Shown piece by piece: positions 36,876 through 47,371 of a stretch of DNA of 64,000 nt (the first letter of the stretch is position 1; each line of letters starts with the position of its first letter). The notes below the pieces were generated by a model. That model ran no database searches. It was not told the DNA's origin and saw only the letters and a program-made list of their open reading frames with translations. The stretch comes from Helianthus annuus. Lineage: Eukaryota > Streptophyta > Magnoliopsida > Asterales > Asteraceae. The position numbers were made by a program, and so were the translations under genes. The DNA is taken from positions 72,291,819 through 72,355,818 of the forward strand of contig NC_035440.2 in the NCBI RefSeq assembly GCF_002127325.2. The letters are read 5' to 3'.

Positions 36876-36969
36876 AGGAAGGATACGTGATTGCATTGTC
36901 ATTGATTGCATGTTTAATGTTAGTAGTTGATATATGTGCATGTGTTGTGATTGTTTTGTTACAGACACT

Positions 36970-38433
36970 ATGTCATCTTTCGAGAGTGGTTTATCCGATG
37001 CCGATGACCTTATGGCTGTAGTTTCTAACGATGAGATCATCCCTGAGCCAGAGATCTTTACTTCTGACACAGAGAGTGACCCGGAGATGATGTCCAATAA
37101 CGACGACGATTTCCAGCCATTTGCACTGCCCGATTTTGGAGATAATTTACCGATTACTGATGGTATCCCAGACAAGGATCCTTTTGTTATTCCTATCCCA
37201 GTTCACGATCATCTTATCATCGGTCACCCTGATGGTGAGCATGTCGTGGCACCGATCCTCGCTCCTGTTCCTCTCATGGTTATTCCACCTGAGGATTTTC
37301 CTTTTGATGATCTCTTTGATGATGATTTTGACCTGTTTGTTGATGGTCCTCCCGATGATGCTCCTGGTGATGGAGAGCTCGATGAGGACGTTGTTGCTAT
37401 TCCACTTCTGGGGATTCCCGTTATTGAGATTTCTTCTTAGTCTAGTTTACACTTTGTTCCAGATTCCTTTGAGTCCGTGTCATCTTCCGCCTTACAGGCA
37501 GTTGGTTTACGAAGTTACGCCACTGATTCTGATGACGATATGACCATGTCAGCCGCACTGTCTCCTCCACATGACTTTGAGCCTGTAGGTGAGCCTGATT
37601 TTGTTCCTAATGATCAGCCCGATGCTGCACTTGTTGATCCTGAGCTGATACCTGCTCCTGAGCCGATACCTGCTCCTGAGCCTTTCCCTGATCTTGATCC
37701 TATCCCATTTGGCATACCTGACATTGCACCACTTATACCAGATCTAGTTCCTGCACCCGCTGACCCTCCTATTATTGAGCCTGTCACTCCTCCACTAGCA
37801 CCTGCACCTACTGATGTTGCTCCTTTTCACCCAGAGACTCTCCTGGGGAGGGTACTTCAGGATTTTGATGTACACCGTGTCGACCTGCCCATTGTTTTCT
37901 TGCGGGATATACCCGCACCCCCTCCAGGGGAAGGCATTTCTAGCCAGCAGCCTAGCCACGATCCTCATGTTTTAGTAGCATTTCCCCACATACCTCAGTC
38001 TGCACCTTATGCTCATTTTACTTCTTCACCACTTGATGAGCCATTCAGATGGTTCCCACCATACACCATGCCGGTTTCTGATCCCTACCATCCCTCGCAC
38101 TTTACTGGTTATACGCGGGATGAGTTAATTCTGTCATTGCAGCTTCAGTACGAGATCATGAGTCGCAGGATTCTAGAGCTTGAGATGACACCGCGACCTT
38201 TTCCATGTCCGTGTCAGCCAACTTTTGTTCCCCCTCGATCATGACCGTCCCCGTTTGCGCATCCTCCTGTACCGCATACTCCATTTCCTGAGTTTGATAC
38301 TCGATTTCTTACTGTTGAGCAGCAGATCAGCTATCTGTTGCGTCATGTTTATCAACTTGAGGAGGAGTTTGCGCATGTGCGCAGCTTGCTTTTTGTTCCT
38401 CCACCTCCTCCTCCTCCACCACTATCAGCATAG
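36970..38433 (+). pseudogene. Acidic, proline-rich pre-gag ORF of element F
   Basis: About 488 codons, starting MSSFESGLSD, six bases after an acceptor-like TTTTGTTACAG. The first third is strongly acidic (DNDDDFQPFALPDFGD style). The middle is Pro/Ala/Glu-rich (PAPEPIPAPEP near 37650-37690). It then carries RWFPPYTMPVSDPYHPSH (near 38050), also found in D, and a helical C-terminus (QISYLLRHVYQLEEEF) followed by polyproline. One TAG (37438-37440) and one frameshift near 38235 break it; otherwise one frame. The conserved ends in D and F argue for real coding. No family recognised; role unknown. Confidence 0.78.
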
Positions 38434-38803
38434 ACGGTTTTTGGTTTTATGTAGGTAGCTTGCTTTTGATGAGAGCACCGCTATTGAGCTGAACTAGTGA
38501 AGCCTTTTGGAGACCACCTTTTGACTGTATGACTTATGGTAGATTGATAGACATTTTGGACAAGGGTAGTGTGACCCTGTGTTCCCTTTTGATACGATAC
38601 ATTTGTAAAACATGTAACTGTATTTGTGGTCGATGATTAATGAAAGCTCAATCGTAATGTTCTCATTAAATATGTTGTTAATTTACTTGCTTGTGCTATG
38701 ATTGTGACGATTACATGCTTACTTATTATGATAAACACTATTACATACGTACTATATTTATCATACGAAGACGACCTGACCTAGACAATCTACTTTATAG
38801 AAG

Positions 38804-38939
38804 ATGCCTCCTCGAAGGAATACTCAGTTGCCCACAACAGAGGCAGAACTGCAAGAACAGATTTCACAGGCAATCGCACAACATGAGGCCTTGCGCTCTG
38901 AACACAGCGGGGGTACCTAAGGAAATAACCCACCTCACG
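38804..38939 (+). pseudogene. Element F gag, exon 1
   Basis: ATG 38804 (MPPRRNTQLPTTEAELQEQI), 45 codons plus one base, ending at a predicted donor. One TAA at about 38918 replaces the TCA kept in D. The segment is basic at the start, then helical. Confidence 0.78.
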
Positions 38940-39032
38940 GTAATGTCTAAGTCATTTAAGACACATTACGATACGTTAGGACCTTCCATGTGCGTTTGCT
39001 AATGCTTTCTTTGAATGATGTTGCATGCACAG
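38940..39032 (+). other. Predicted 93-base intron in gag of element F
   Basis: Donor CACG|GTAATG, acceptor GCATGCACAG|GT, CTAAT branch-like site about 33 bases upstream of the acceptor. In-frame TAA at the fifth intron codon, as in D. Splicing joins P-P-H-G to C-T-Y-K in frame. Confidence 0.72.
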
Positions 39033-40140
39033 GTTGTACTTACAAGCAGCTCCTAGGCTGCAAGCCTCTGAATTTTGATGGCACTGGAGGTGCTGTAGCT
39101 TTCGTAAGATGGGCTGAGAAAACCGATTATGTGCTGCGAATGAGCAAGTGTGCGCCAGAGCACCAGGTCACTTATATTTCTGGTCTATTCCTAGACGCAG
39201 CTCATGGTGGAACCTTCAGGTTCAGACTCTAGGAGAGGAAGCTACATATGCTATGACTTGGGATGAGATGAAAGAACTGATGCGCAAGAAGTACTGCTCG
39301 AGAGCTGAGATTCAGAAGTTGGAAACCGAGTTCTGGAATCTGAAAATGGATGGACCTAAGATTGCTGAGTATGTGCAGAGATTCCATGACCTGTCTCGTG
39401 TTGTCCCCTACATGGTAGAACCGGAATTCAAACGAATTGAGCATTTCATTTGGGGATTGGCACCCCAAATTATGAGCATGGTGACGACATCCAAGCCACC
39501 AACGATCACTGAGGCCATTGATTTGAGTGTGGCACTGATTGAAGAAACGATTAGGCTGAAAAAGTTTTTAAACTTTGAAGGAAAGAAGAAGGAGACTCAT
39601 GTTGAGTCATCAGGAGAGAACAAAAGCAAGTTCTCAAATTTCAAGAAGGGTACCCAAGGAAACAACAGTGGTAACAAGAAGAGAGATGCGAATCCACCAG
39701 CCGAGGTTAAGACTGGTGCTACTTCTGGTGCTGAGATTAGAGGAAAAGGATATATGGGCACCCTGCCCAAATGTGATGTGTGTCAGCTTCATCACATTGG
39801 ACGATGCAAAGCTGGAAAGTGTGAAACATGCGGAAAAGTTGGCCATGCCAAGGAGACATGCTGGTATGGAGCCGGTCGTGGGAATAATGGTCGGAGAGGA
39901 AATGGTAATGGCAACAGGAACTATGGTGGCAACGGTTATGGTAATAGAAACCAAGGAGGAAACAATAATCAAGGAGGTAATGGAAATCATGGTGGTCCTG
40001 GAAACCAAGCTGGAAATGGAAACCGCAACCAAAACAACAACCAGGGTGGTACTGGAAACAGACAAGGATGCCTTAGTTGCGGAGATGCTGGGCATTTCAA
40101 GGGGGATTTCCCAAAGAACAACCAAGCCCAAGGAAGAGTT
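39033..40140 (+). pseudogene. Element F gag, exon 2
   Basis: Begins CTYKQLLGCKPLNF. A small deletion near 39205 shifts the frame; from there it is open. Capsid-like region to about 39560, then a Lys-rich linker and two clustered Cys/His motifs (CDVCQLHHIGRC and CETCGKVGHAKETC, near 39770-39860). A 60-70 residue Gly/Asn/Gln-rich linker (near 39880-40065) leads to a last zinc knuckle whose final Cys is Phe (CLSCGDAGHFKGDF), so it would not bind zinc properly. Gag packages RNA; the three zinc motifs are usual for this lineage. Confidence 0.87.
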
Positions 40141-40614
40141 TTCAACATTGGGGCTAGGGAAGCTCGTAAAGATCCGAACGTAGTTACTGGTACGTTCCCT
40201 ATCAACCAACACTTTGCATCTGTGCTATTTGATACAGGTGCCGATTATAGCTTCGTGTCCCTAGAATTTAAGGATATACTTGGGTTAGTTGCCAGTAAGC
40301 TAGATATTCGATACTCGATAGAACTAGCTAATGGAAAGCTAGTAGAAGCAAATGAAGTAATTAGAGGTTGTGTGATAGAACTTGGAGAGCATGAGTTTAC
40401 GCTCGATCTTCTACCAGTTGAGTTGGGAAGCTTTGATGTGGTTATTGGAATGGATTGGTTGTCGAGCAACCGAGCTGAGATCGTATGTCACAAGAAGATC
40501 ATCCGAATCCCGATGGTGAATGGAGAAACGATAGTAGTGCACGGAGAAAGGCATGATACGCCTCTAAGGATTATCAGTTGTTTGAAGGCCCAAAAGTGTT
40601 TGCAGAAAGGATGA
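40141..40614 (+). pseudogene. Element F protease (retropepsin)
   Basis: In frame with gag. Active site DTGAD (LFDTGADYSFVS, near 40227) and the conserved GSFDVVIGMDWLSSNRAEI (near 40430). The frame stops at TGA 40612-40614, where C reads a similar LRK region, also ended by TGA. Confidence 0.88.
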
Positions 40615-43488
40615 GTTGCCTTCTTGGCACACATTGTGGACAAAGAAGCCGAAGAGCTAAAGCTGGAAGATATCCCTGTGGTAAGGGAATATCCTGAAGT
40701 CTTCCCCGAAGACTTGCCAGTATTGCCGCCGCAATGACAAGTCGAATTCCATATTGACTTGGTTCCAGGCGCCGCGCTTGTAGCTAAGGCACCTTATCGA
40801 CTTGCACCTTCCGAAATGCAAGAATCGTCGACGCAACTGTAGGAGCTATTGGACAAGGGATTTATTAGACCAAGCTTCTCGCCTTGGGGAGCTCCAGTTC
40901 TATTTGTCAAAAAGGACGGTAGTTTTCGCATGTGCCTTGACTACCGAGAGCTAAACAAGTTAACCATCAAGAATTGGTATCCTTTGCCGAGGATTGATGA
41001 TCTCTTCGATCAACTTCAAGGTTCGAGTTATTACTCCAAGATCGATCTTCGATCAGGTTATCATCAGCTGCGTATTCAAGAAGAGAGTATACCGAAGAGT
41101 ACTTTTAGAACTCGTTATGGACATTCCGAGTTTCTAGTGATGCCGTTTGGTTTGACAAATGCGCCAGCAGTATTTATGGATTTGATGAATCAAGTTTGCA
41201 AACCATATCTCTATAAATTCGTGAGTGTATTTATCAACGATATTTTGATCTTCAAGATCAAAAGAAGAGCACGAACAACACCTTAGAGCCATTTTAGAGC
41301 TGCTCAAGAAGGAGAAACTGTACGCTAAGTTCTCGAAGTGTGAGTTCTGGTTGCGTGAGGTATAATTCCTTGGTCATGTAGTGAATGAGGAAGGAATCCA
41401 TGTGAACCTCATCAGCAGGTATGACCACTGTTTCCGAAGACGCCGACCGAGATCCGTCAGTTCCTAGGTTTAGCTGGGTACTATCGCCGATTCATTGAGG
41501 ATTTTTCTAAAATCGCTCAATCGTTGACCTCCCTTACTCAAAAGGATAAGAAGTACGAATGGGGAGATAAACAAGAGGAAGCTTTTCAGTTGCTTAAGAG
41601 CAAGCTTTGTGATGCACCTATTTTATCCCTACCTGAAGGCACCGATGACTTCGTGGTATACTGTGACGCCTCGCGTCAAGGATTAGGTTGTGTTCTGATG
41701 CAGCGACAGAAGGTTATCGCTTATGCTTCGCGCCAGTTGAAAGTTCACGAGAAGAACTACACCACACATGATTTGGAGTTAGGCGAAGTGGTGTTGGCTT
41801 TAAAGATTTGGCGACACTGTCTGTATGGTACGTGCTGTACTATCTTTACCGATCACAAGAGTCTTCAGCACATATTCGATCAGAAAGAGCTTAATATGAG
41901 ACAGCGGCGATGGGTGGAGTTGTTAAATGATTATGATTGCGAAATCAAATATCACCCAGGAAAGGGGAATGTGGTGGCAGATGCCTTAAGTCGAAAAGAG
42001 AGGATTAAGCCCATAAGGGTTAGGGCTTTGGAGATTATCATTCAAACGGACCTCTTGTTGCGCATTCGTGCTGCGCAGAGAGAAGCTCTTAAGAAGGAGA
42101 ATCTTAAGGATAAATATCTACGTGGGATGGAAAAGAAGTTGGTACCTAATGAGGAAGGAACCTTGTGTTTCATGAGGCAAATTTGGTACCTAAAGATGTG
42201 ATCTTTGATGAAGCTCATAAATCAAGGTACTCGATCCACCCAGGATCGGATAAGATGTACCAAGATTTGAAAGATTTCTACTGGTGGCCGAGATTGAAAG
42301 GTGATGTTGCAACTTACGTTGGATAGTGTTTAACGTGTGCCAAAGTAAAGGCCGAGTATCAGAAGCCTTCAGGTCTGCTGCCGCAACCTGAGATACCCAT
42401 GTGGAAATGGGAGCAGATCTCAATGGACTTCATAACAAAGTTGCCAAAGACACCTAGAGGTCATGATACGATTTGGGTAATCGTGGAGCGTCTGACAAAA
42501 TCTGCGCACTTTCTGCCAATCAGGGAAAAGGATAACACAGGTAAGCTAGCTGAGCTGTACCTAAAGGAGATAGTTGCACGTCATGGAGTGCCTATCTCGA
42601 TTATATCTGATAGAGATGGGAGATTTGTGTCAAGGATTTGGCAATATTTCCAAGAAGCGTTTGGCTCTCAGTTGAATCTGAGCACAACATTTCATCCACA
42701 GACGGACGGTCAAAGTGAAAAAACGATTCAGACATTAGAAGATATGCTTCAATCTTGCGTAATGGACTTGGGTGGCAGTTGGGACACTCAGCTACCTTTC
42801 GTTGAGTTCTCCTATAATAACAGCTACCATACAAGCATTCAAGCTGCACCGTTTGAAGCTCTCTACGGACGAAAGTGTCGATCACCGTTATACTGGGAAG
42901 ATACAGGCGATGGACAGCTAGTTGGTCCCGAATTGGTGCAGGAGACGACAGATAAGATCATATAGATCCGAGAACCCATCAAGGCGGCTCGTGATCGCCA
43001 GAAGAGTTATGCGGACCAAAGAAGGATACCTTTGGAATTCGAAGTGGGAGATATGGTTCTGTTAAAAGTCTCACCTTGGAAAGGTGTGGCACGCTTTGGG
43101 AAGCGTGGAAAGTTAAACCCATGATTTATCAAACCATTCAAAATCCTGGAAAGGATAGGCCCTGTGGCATATAAGTTGGAACTACCTGCAGAACTTAATG
43201 GTGTTCATGATACATTCCATGTATCTAATCTAAAGAAGAGTCCAACACAGGAAACAGTGGTCATACCTGCTGATGAGGTTCACATTGACGACACACTCCA
43301 CTTTACCAAAGAACCTGTTGAGGTTATTGACTGGAAAGTTAACAAGACTCGGAGGAGTAGTGTTAAACTCATCAAGGTTTGATGGAACGCACGTCATGGC
43401 CCAGAATTTACTTGGGAGCGTGAGGACCGCATGAAAGCTAGATACCCGCATTTATTCCCTAACACCCCTGCAACAAGTAGTCAAGCTT
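40615..43488 (+). pseudogene. Element F RT-RNase H-integrase (broken)
   Basis: RT is complete in outline ([12 protein letters not shown] near 41000, MPFGLTNAP near 41140). The catalytic FIDD reads FIND: the first Asp codon is AAC (41236-41238). One Lys of the KKKDG motif is missing. Stops lie at about 40736 (TGA) and 40841 (TAG), with a frameshift after 41250 and a damaged RT thumb to 41520. RNase H (YCDAS near 41660) is open to TGA 42199. The integrase core (MDFITKLP near 42424, [13 protein letters not shown]) is open to TAG 42963. The C-terminal piece is 43164-43382, then FTWERED after a TGA. Most lesions are C-to-T or G-to-A. Confidence 0.92.
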
Positions 43489-43505
43489 AAAATTTCGGGA
43501 CGAAA

Positions 43506-46064
43506 TGTCACACACCCAAAATCCACGAGCGGAGTATCACCTCATCGAGGCGTGACATGACCAGGATCAAGCCACCAATCATATTGAACGACATATTTAA
43601 AGTAAATATAAGACCAACCACAATATAATTGGTGTACAAACAAATTAACCGAGTTTAAGTTATCAGCAGAAGCATAAAGTGTAAAACTAAAACATTAGTC
43701 TTAAGTCTTAAAGTTCAAATGTTCAACATGGAACTCAAAAGTCCATGTCCCACAACGACTCCTCCTTCTCGTGCAAGCTCCATAAAAGTACCTAACGACC
43801 TGTAAGGCATGTAACAACGAGTCAACAACAAAGTTGAGCGAGTTCACAGGTGGTGTTTGTTTTAAGGTTGTTTTGAACGATTAGTCCATTTGTAAGTCAT
43901 AAGTTACCCAGTTTTCCCTGTTTCCCAAACATTTCCATAACCAGTGGGGGCTTCCCCATGTGAACCACTAGACCCGTTATCGACCACTAACTAAAGTAAG
44001 TTGGTGCCCTGACGTCAATATCTATGATCATTGACTAGTGCCCAGATCCATTAGTTCACGCATGTCCTCTGCGGCACGGTGTGAGGCTTGTCAAACCTAA
44101 ATAGCGCTATCTAACTAATGACCCGCTCGCCATTGGCCTGGCAATTAAGTCGATATAAAAAGGAGGAACTTCATGATAGAGAGTTTTGGTCTAGTACCCG
44201 TGTTGTCACCCTTCAATAAAGAGGGTGTGTACATGTTACAAACCAGGAGATCACGCAGTTTCCAATTACATCCTTATCACATGTTGTCACCCTTCAATAA
44301 AGAGGGTGTTTACGTGTTCCAAACTAGGAGATCACGCAGTATCAGTTTCAATCCTTTACCTATTCCCAACCCCTGGGAATCCCATGCCTTGTATGAGGTG
44401 TGAACTCACCTTGGTTTGCTCGGCAGATACACGAAAAGGTCACTTGAGCTCTAAATGGTCAACCACGTCCTAACATGGTTACCATATAAGTCAGGTCTAG
44501 GTTCAAGTAGTGCACATAAGTTTTACGCATAACTATCAGGTTGCAACACATAATGATCATGGAAAACATATTCAACACGTTAACAGTAAATACATATCAT
44601 ATTCGAACTTGTGCGACTCAAATGATTGGTCTCGCACAATTCTAATGGCCCAACAGCCTTGTGCGATTCACCAATTGAAGCCCAATCATACCCAGCCCAA
44701 CCTGTTGTGCGTCCAGCACAACCTTGTGCGACTCACAATGGGTTGTGCGATCTAAAACATACCCGGCCCCAAATTATGAGTAACCCAACATGTACACGGC
44801 CCAAACAATTAAACCGAAACCAACTTGTGTGGTCCGTCCAATCTTGTGCGATCCAGGACAGCTTGTGCGACTGGATATTGGTCTTTAAGGCCCAACAGCA
44901 TAATAAGATCCAACCAATGTGTATGGCCCAAGGCTTGTGCAATCGGCACTGTCTTGTGTGATCAACAAGTCTTGTGCGATCATGCAATCCTAGGTTGTAC
45001 AATGTGCTTTATTGATTGTACCTAGCTTGTGCGACTACACTTGTGCGACTGAAGCTTGTAAGATCAGATCAGATCTTGTGCGATCTGATCTTATGTGACT
45101 GGCCTTATGTGACTGATTAAATCTTTCCTAAATTCATGCAATCGGTTACAATCAATTCTAACAGTTTCCTATTCCCGATCCAGTCAATCAAACATGCTAA
45201 CAGTTTCCAAGTTTGCCTTCATCAATCAAAATCAAACATTTATCATTATGCTCATATGAACCCTAACCATTCATCTAATCATAACAATCCATCTTAATCA
45301 TTATTGAATCAATTAGTTTGGTTAATCGATAAGATGTTATATTCATCATGCCATAATCCGAAAACAGAAACATAAAGACCGATTAACATCTACTCGGCTC
45401 TTAGTTCAAAACATGCAAATCTGAATCATATGACTATTAACCTATAAACACGAGTTTCACAATTATCCTATAGATTCGGTTCAATTCCTTAAAGACATCA
45501 ACCAAATATTCATCTCTTGATCATATATTACTACCACATCAAGAATCATTCATACAAACAACCCCAGCTATCACATCAAATCATGGAATCATAATATCAT
45601 TTAACAAAACAATGATCTTGAAACACTAACCGGTTATAAGATAGGATGAGAAGTGATCCGAACAAGAAAGTCTTCGAGAGGAGGGGATGGGATGCCGTCG
45701 GCTTCAAGAGAGAGGGAGAAGAGAACTAGGGTTTGGTGTGAGTTGTGTGTAATTTGAAAACAATGAGGAAACAAAACCCTCAACAAGGTTTTATGTTGGT
45801 TTATATAGGGGACTGGCCGAACCCATCATGGGCTGCCCATTGGTTTCGAATTCAAGATGTGCAAGATTGGGCCGAGAGAATATGTATGACAAAAAGCGAG
45901 TTGTGCGGCCCAAATGGCTTGTGCGATTTCATTATATACATATACATTACACATTCAAATATAAACATAATATTCCATTTAAAACCATGTATCACATAAT
46001 CACACATTGTCCAAACAAGTTACATGAAAGCATCACAAGAGGTTCTAAATTACGAGTTATCACA
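43506..46064 (-). mobile_element. 3' LTR of Ty3 element I
   Basis: About 2.56 kb on the minus strand, from TGTGATAACT (46064) to GTGTGTGACA (43506). Its backbone matches LTR C. TATA box TATATAAA at 45800-45807 (minus strand). Downstream of it on the minus strand is a leader-like stretch with AAACCCTAG and a pyrimidine-rich tract (about 45660-45740). Two units of a 78-base repeat begin near 44203 and 44281. If the LTR starts at the outer TGTGACA, it extends to 46166. Confidence 0.83.
44606..45115 (-). repeat. About 18 copies of a TTGTGCGA word in LTR I
   Basis: On the plus strand CTTGTGCGA(T/C) recurs near 44606, 44658, 44723, 44743, 44844, 44863, 44971 and further on to about 45115, with variants such as CTTATGTGAC. 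Two more copies lie near 45900-45930, upstream of the TATA box in the element's sense. It occupies the place of the GTCCGA array in LTR C. Confidence 0.83.
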
Positions 46065-46913
46065 TTATCCCCAAGTTGAAAGAAATTTCGTCCCGAAATT
46101 TAGCACGTACTCACTGAGGAAGCTAGTTAAGTTGCATGGTTTTCCTGGTTTTCCTGGGGTGTCACATCCTTCCCTCGTTGGTTTGGAATTTCGTCCCGAA
46201 ATTCCGTAGTAGCTTCAGCCTCAGTAGTGATTTCGCTGTTCTCGAACAACTGGGGATACTTGTGTTTCATCTGGTTTTCTCGTTCCCAGGTAAACTCTGG
46301 GCCACGACGGGAGTTCCAACGAACTTGAACAAGAGGTATTCTGGTACGTTTGAGAACCTTAACATCTCGGTCAGTAATCTCTACTGGTTCTTCGACGAAT
46401 CGCAGCTGATTGTCGATGGTGAGTTCTTTGAGAGGAACTATGAGGGTCTCATCTGACAGGCACTTCTTCAGATTTGACACGTGAAATACGTTGTGAACTC
46501 CACTGAGTTCTGCGGGTAGGTTTAGCTTGTAGGCCACCTTGCCTATTTTCTCTATGATTTCAAAAGGTCCGACATATCGTGGATTGAGTTTGCCTCGTTT
46601 GCCAAAACGAACTACACCTTTCCAAGGTGAGACTTTGAGTAGCACTCGGTCCCCAACCTGGAACTCGAGTGGTTTCCTACGCTTATCAGTGTAGCTTTTA
46701 TGACGGTCACAAGCTGCCGCCATTCGTTGTCGTATCTGAGTAATCTTCTCAGTTGTGTCTACCACAAGTTCTAGACCCGTGATTTGGCTGTCACCAACTT
46801 CTGCCCAGCAAAGAGGTGATCGACATTTACGCCTATACAATGCCTCAAACGGAGCGGCCTGGATACTGGTGTGGTAGCTGTTATTATACGAAAATTCCAC
46901 TAGAGGTAGGTGT
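46065..46913 (-). pseudogene. Element I pol, 3' part (integrase end, chromodomain-like)
   Basis: Frame open on the minus strand from the K insertion at 46913 down to a stop at about 46127. It holds the end of the integrase core ([11 protein letters not shown]), the GPY/F-type region ([16 protein letters not shown]) and the chromodomain-like end (FTWEREN). Joined across K (one TSD copy removed) it continues the integrase of 54558-55051 in frame. The double stem-loop modules (46187-46203 and 46083-46101) flank the pol end. Confidence 0.92.
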
Positions 46914-47371
46914 TGTAGGATCGTTTGTTGACCCGAACGAGTCGTTCAGAGGTTGTCTCTTGCGTTTCAGATGCAGAATAATAAGAAATGCAAGTAGATA
47001 TAGCTTGTTCTTCCTCCTAACTGCTTGTTTTATTGATTTGAAACATTTTACAGCTCAATCTTCACACCGGCAGAGCTTCGGCGTGGAATTCAACAACAAC
47101 TCTACTGAACCGCTCATGGCTACATCTATATATAGGCAGTTGGGTCCACTTATGTGTCACATGACCATAAGAGCGGACCAGCTTAGTCCACATAAGCGGA
47201 CTATCATGCCAAATAAGCGAACCTAGTACTCTATGACCCTATGAGCGAACCTAGCATATAAAACCTATACAGACTCCTGTTTTCTCGTATTACGTGCCCT
47301 ATGCTATACAATACGATGTAAGACCTGATCCTAGACACCTAGACGCAATCAACAGATGTTGTGCACTAACA
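46914..47371 (-). mobile_element. 3' LTR of element K
   Basis: 458 bases; on the minus strand TGTTAGTGCA to CGATCCTACA. Contains 28 bases absent from the 5' LTR, lying between two copies of AGCGAACCTAG, the iteron of this family. Three of the four substitutions against the 5' LTR are CpG losses here. Confidence 0.94.

Larger units (their letters stand above)
36516..43505 (+). mobile_element. Element F: internal region of a Ty3/gypsy element
   Basis: Same order as D: primer site, mini-hairpins, pre-gag ORF, intron-bearing gag, protease, RT, RNase H, integrase, pre-PPT stem-loop. It is cut in the stem-loop at 43505 by element I; the five bases CGAAA (43501-43505) are the expected target duplication. 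Polypurine tract and 3' LTR would lie right of the window. F retains protease and RT that D lost, and so serves as the reference for D. Confidence 0.93.

Noticed and set aside
39634..40212. Antisense frame of 192 codons, rich in Ser, Thr and Ile
   Set aside because: Mirror of the Gly/Asn-rich gag linker of F; composition explained by the sense gene. The same holds for the antisense frame at 23000-23314.
44173..44403. Frame with an internal repeat in LTR I
   Set aside because: Translation of the 78-base LTR repeat; stops are missing by chance and no homologous frame exists in LTR C.
45660..45760. Host gene promoter and 5' UTR (AAACCCTAG box, pyrimidine-rich leader) on the minus strand
   Set aside because: Lies within LTR I between its TATA box and its end, so it is the element's own leader.
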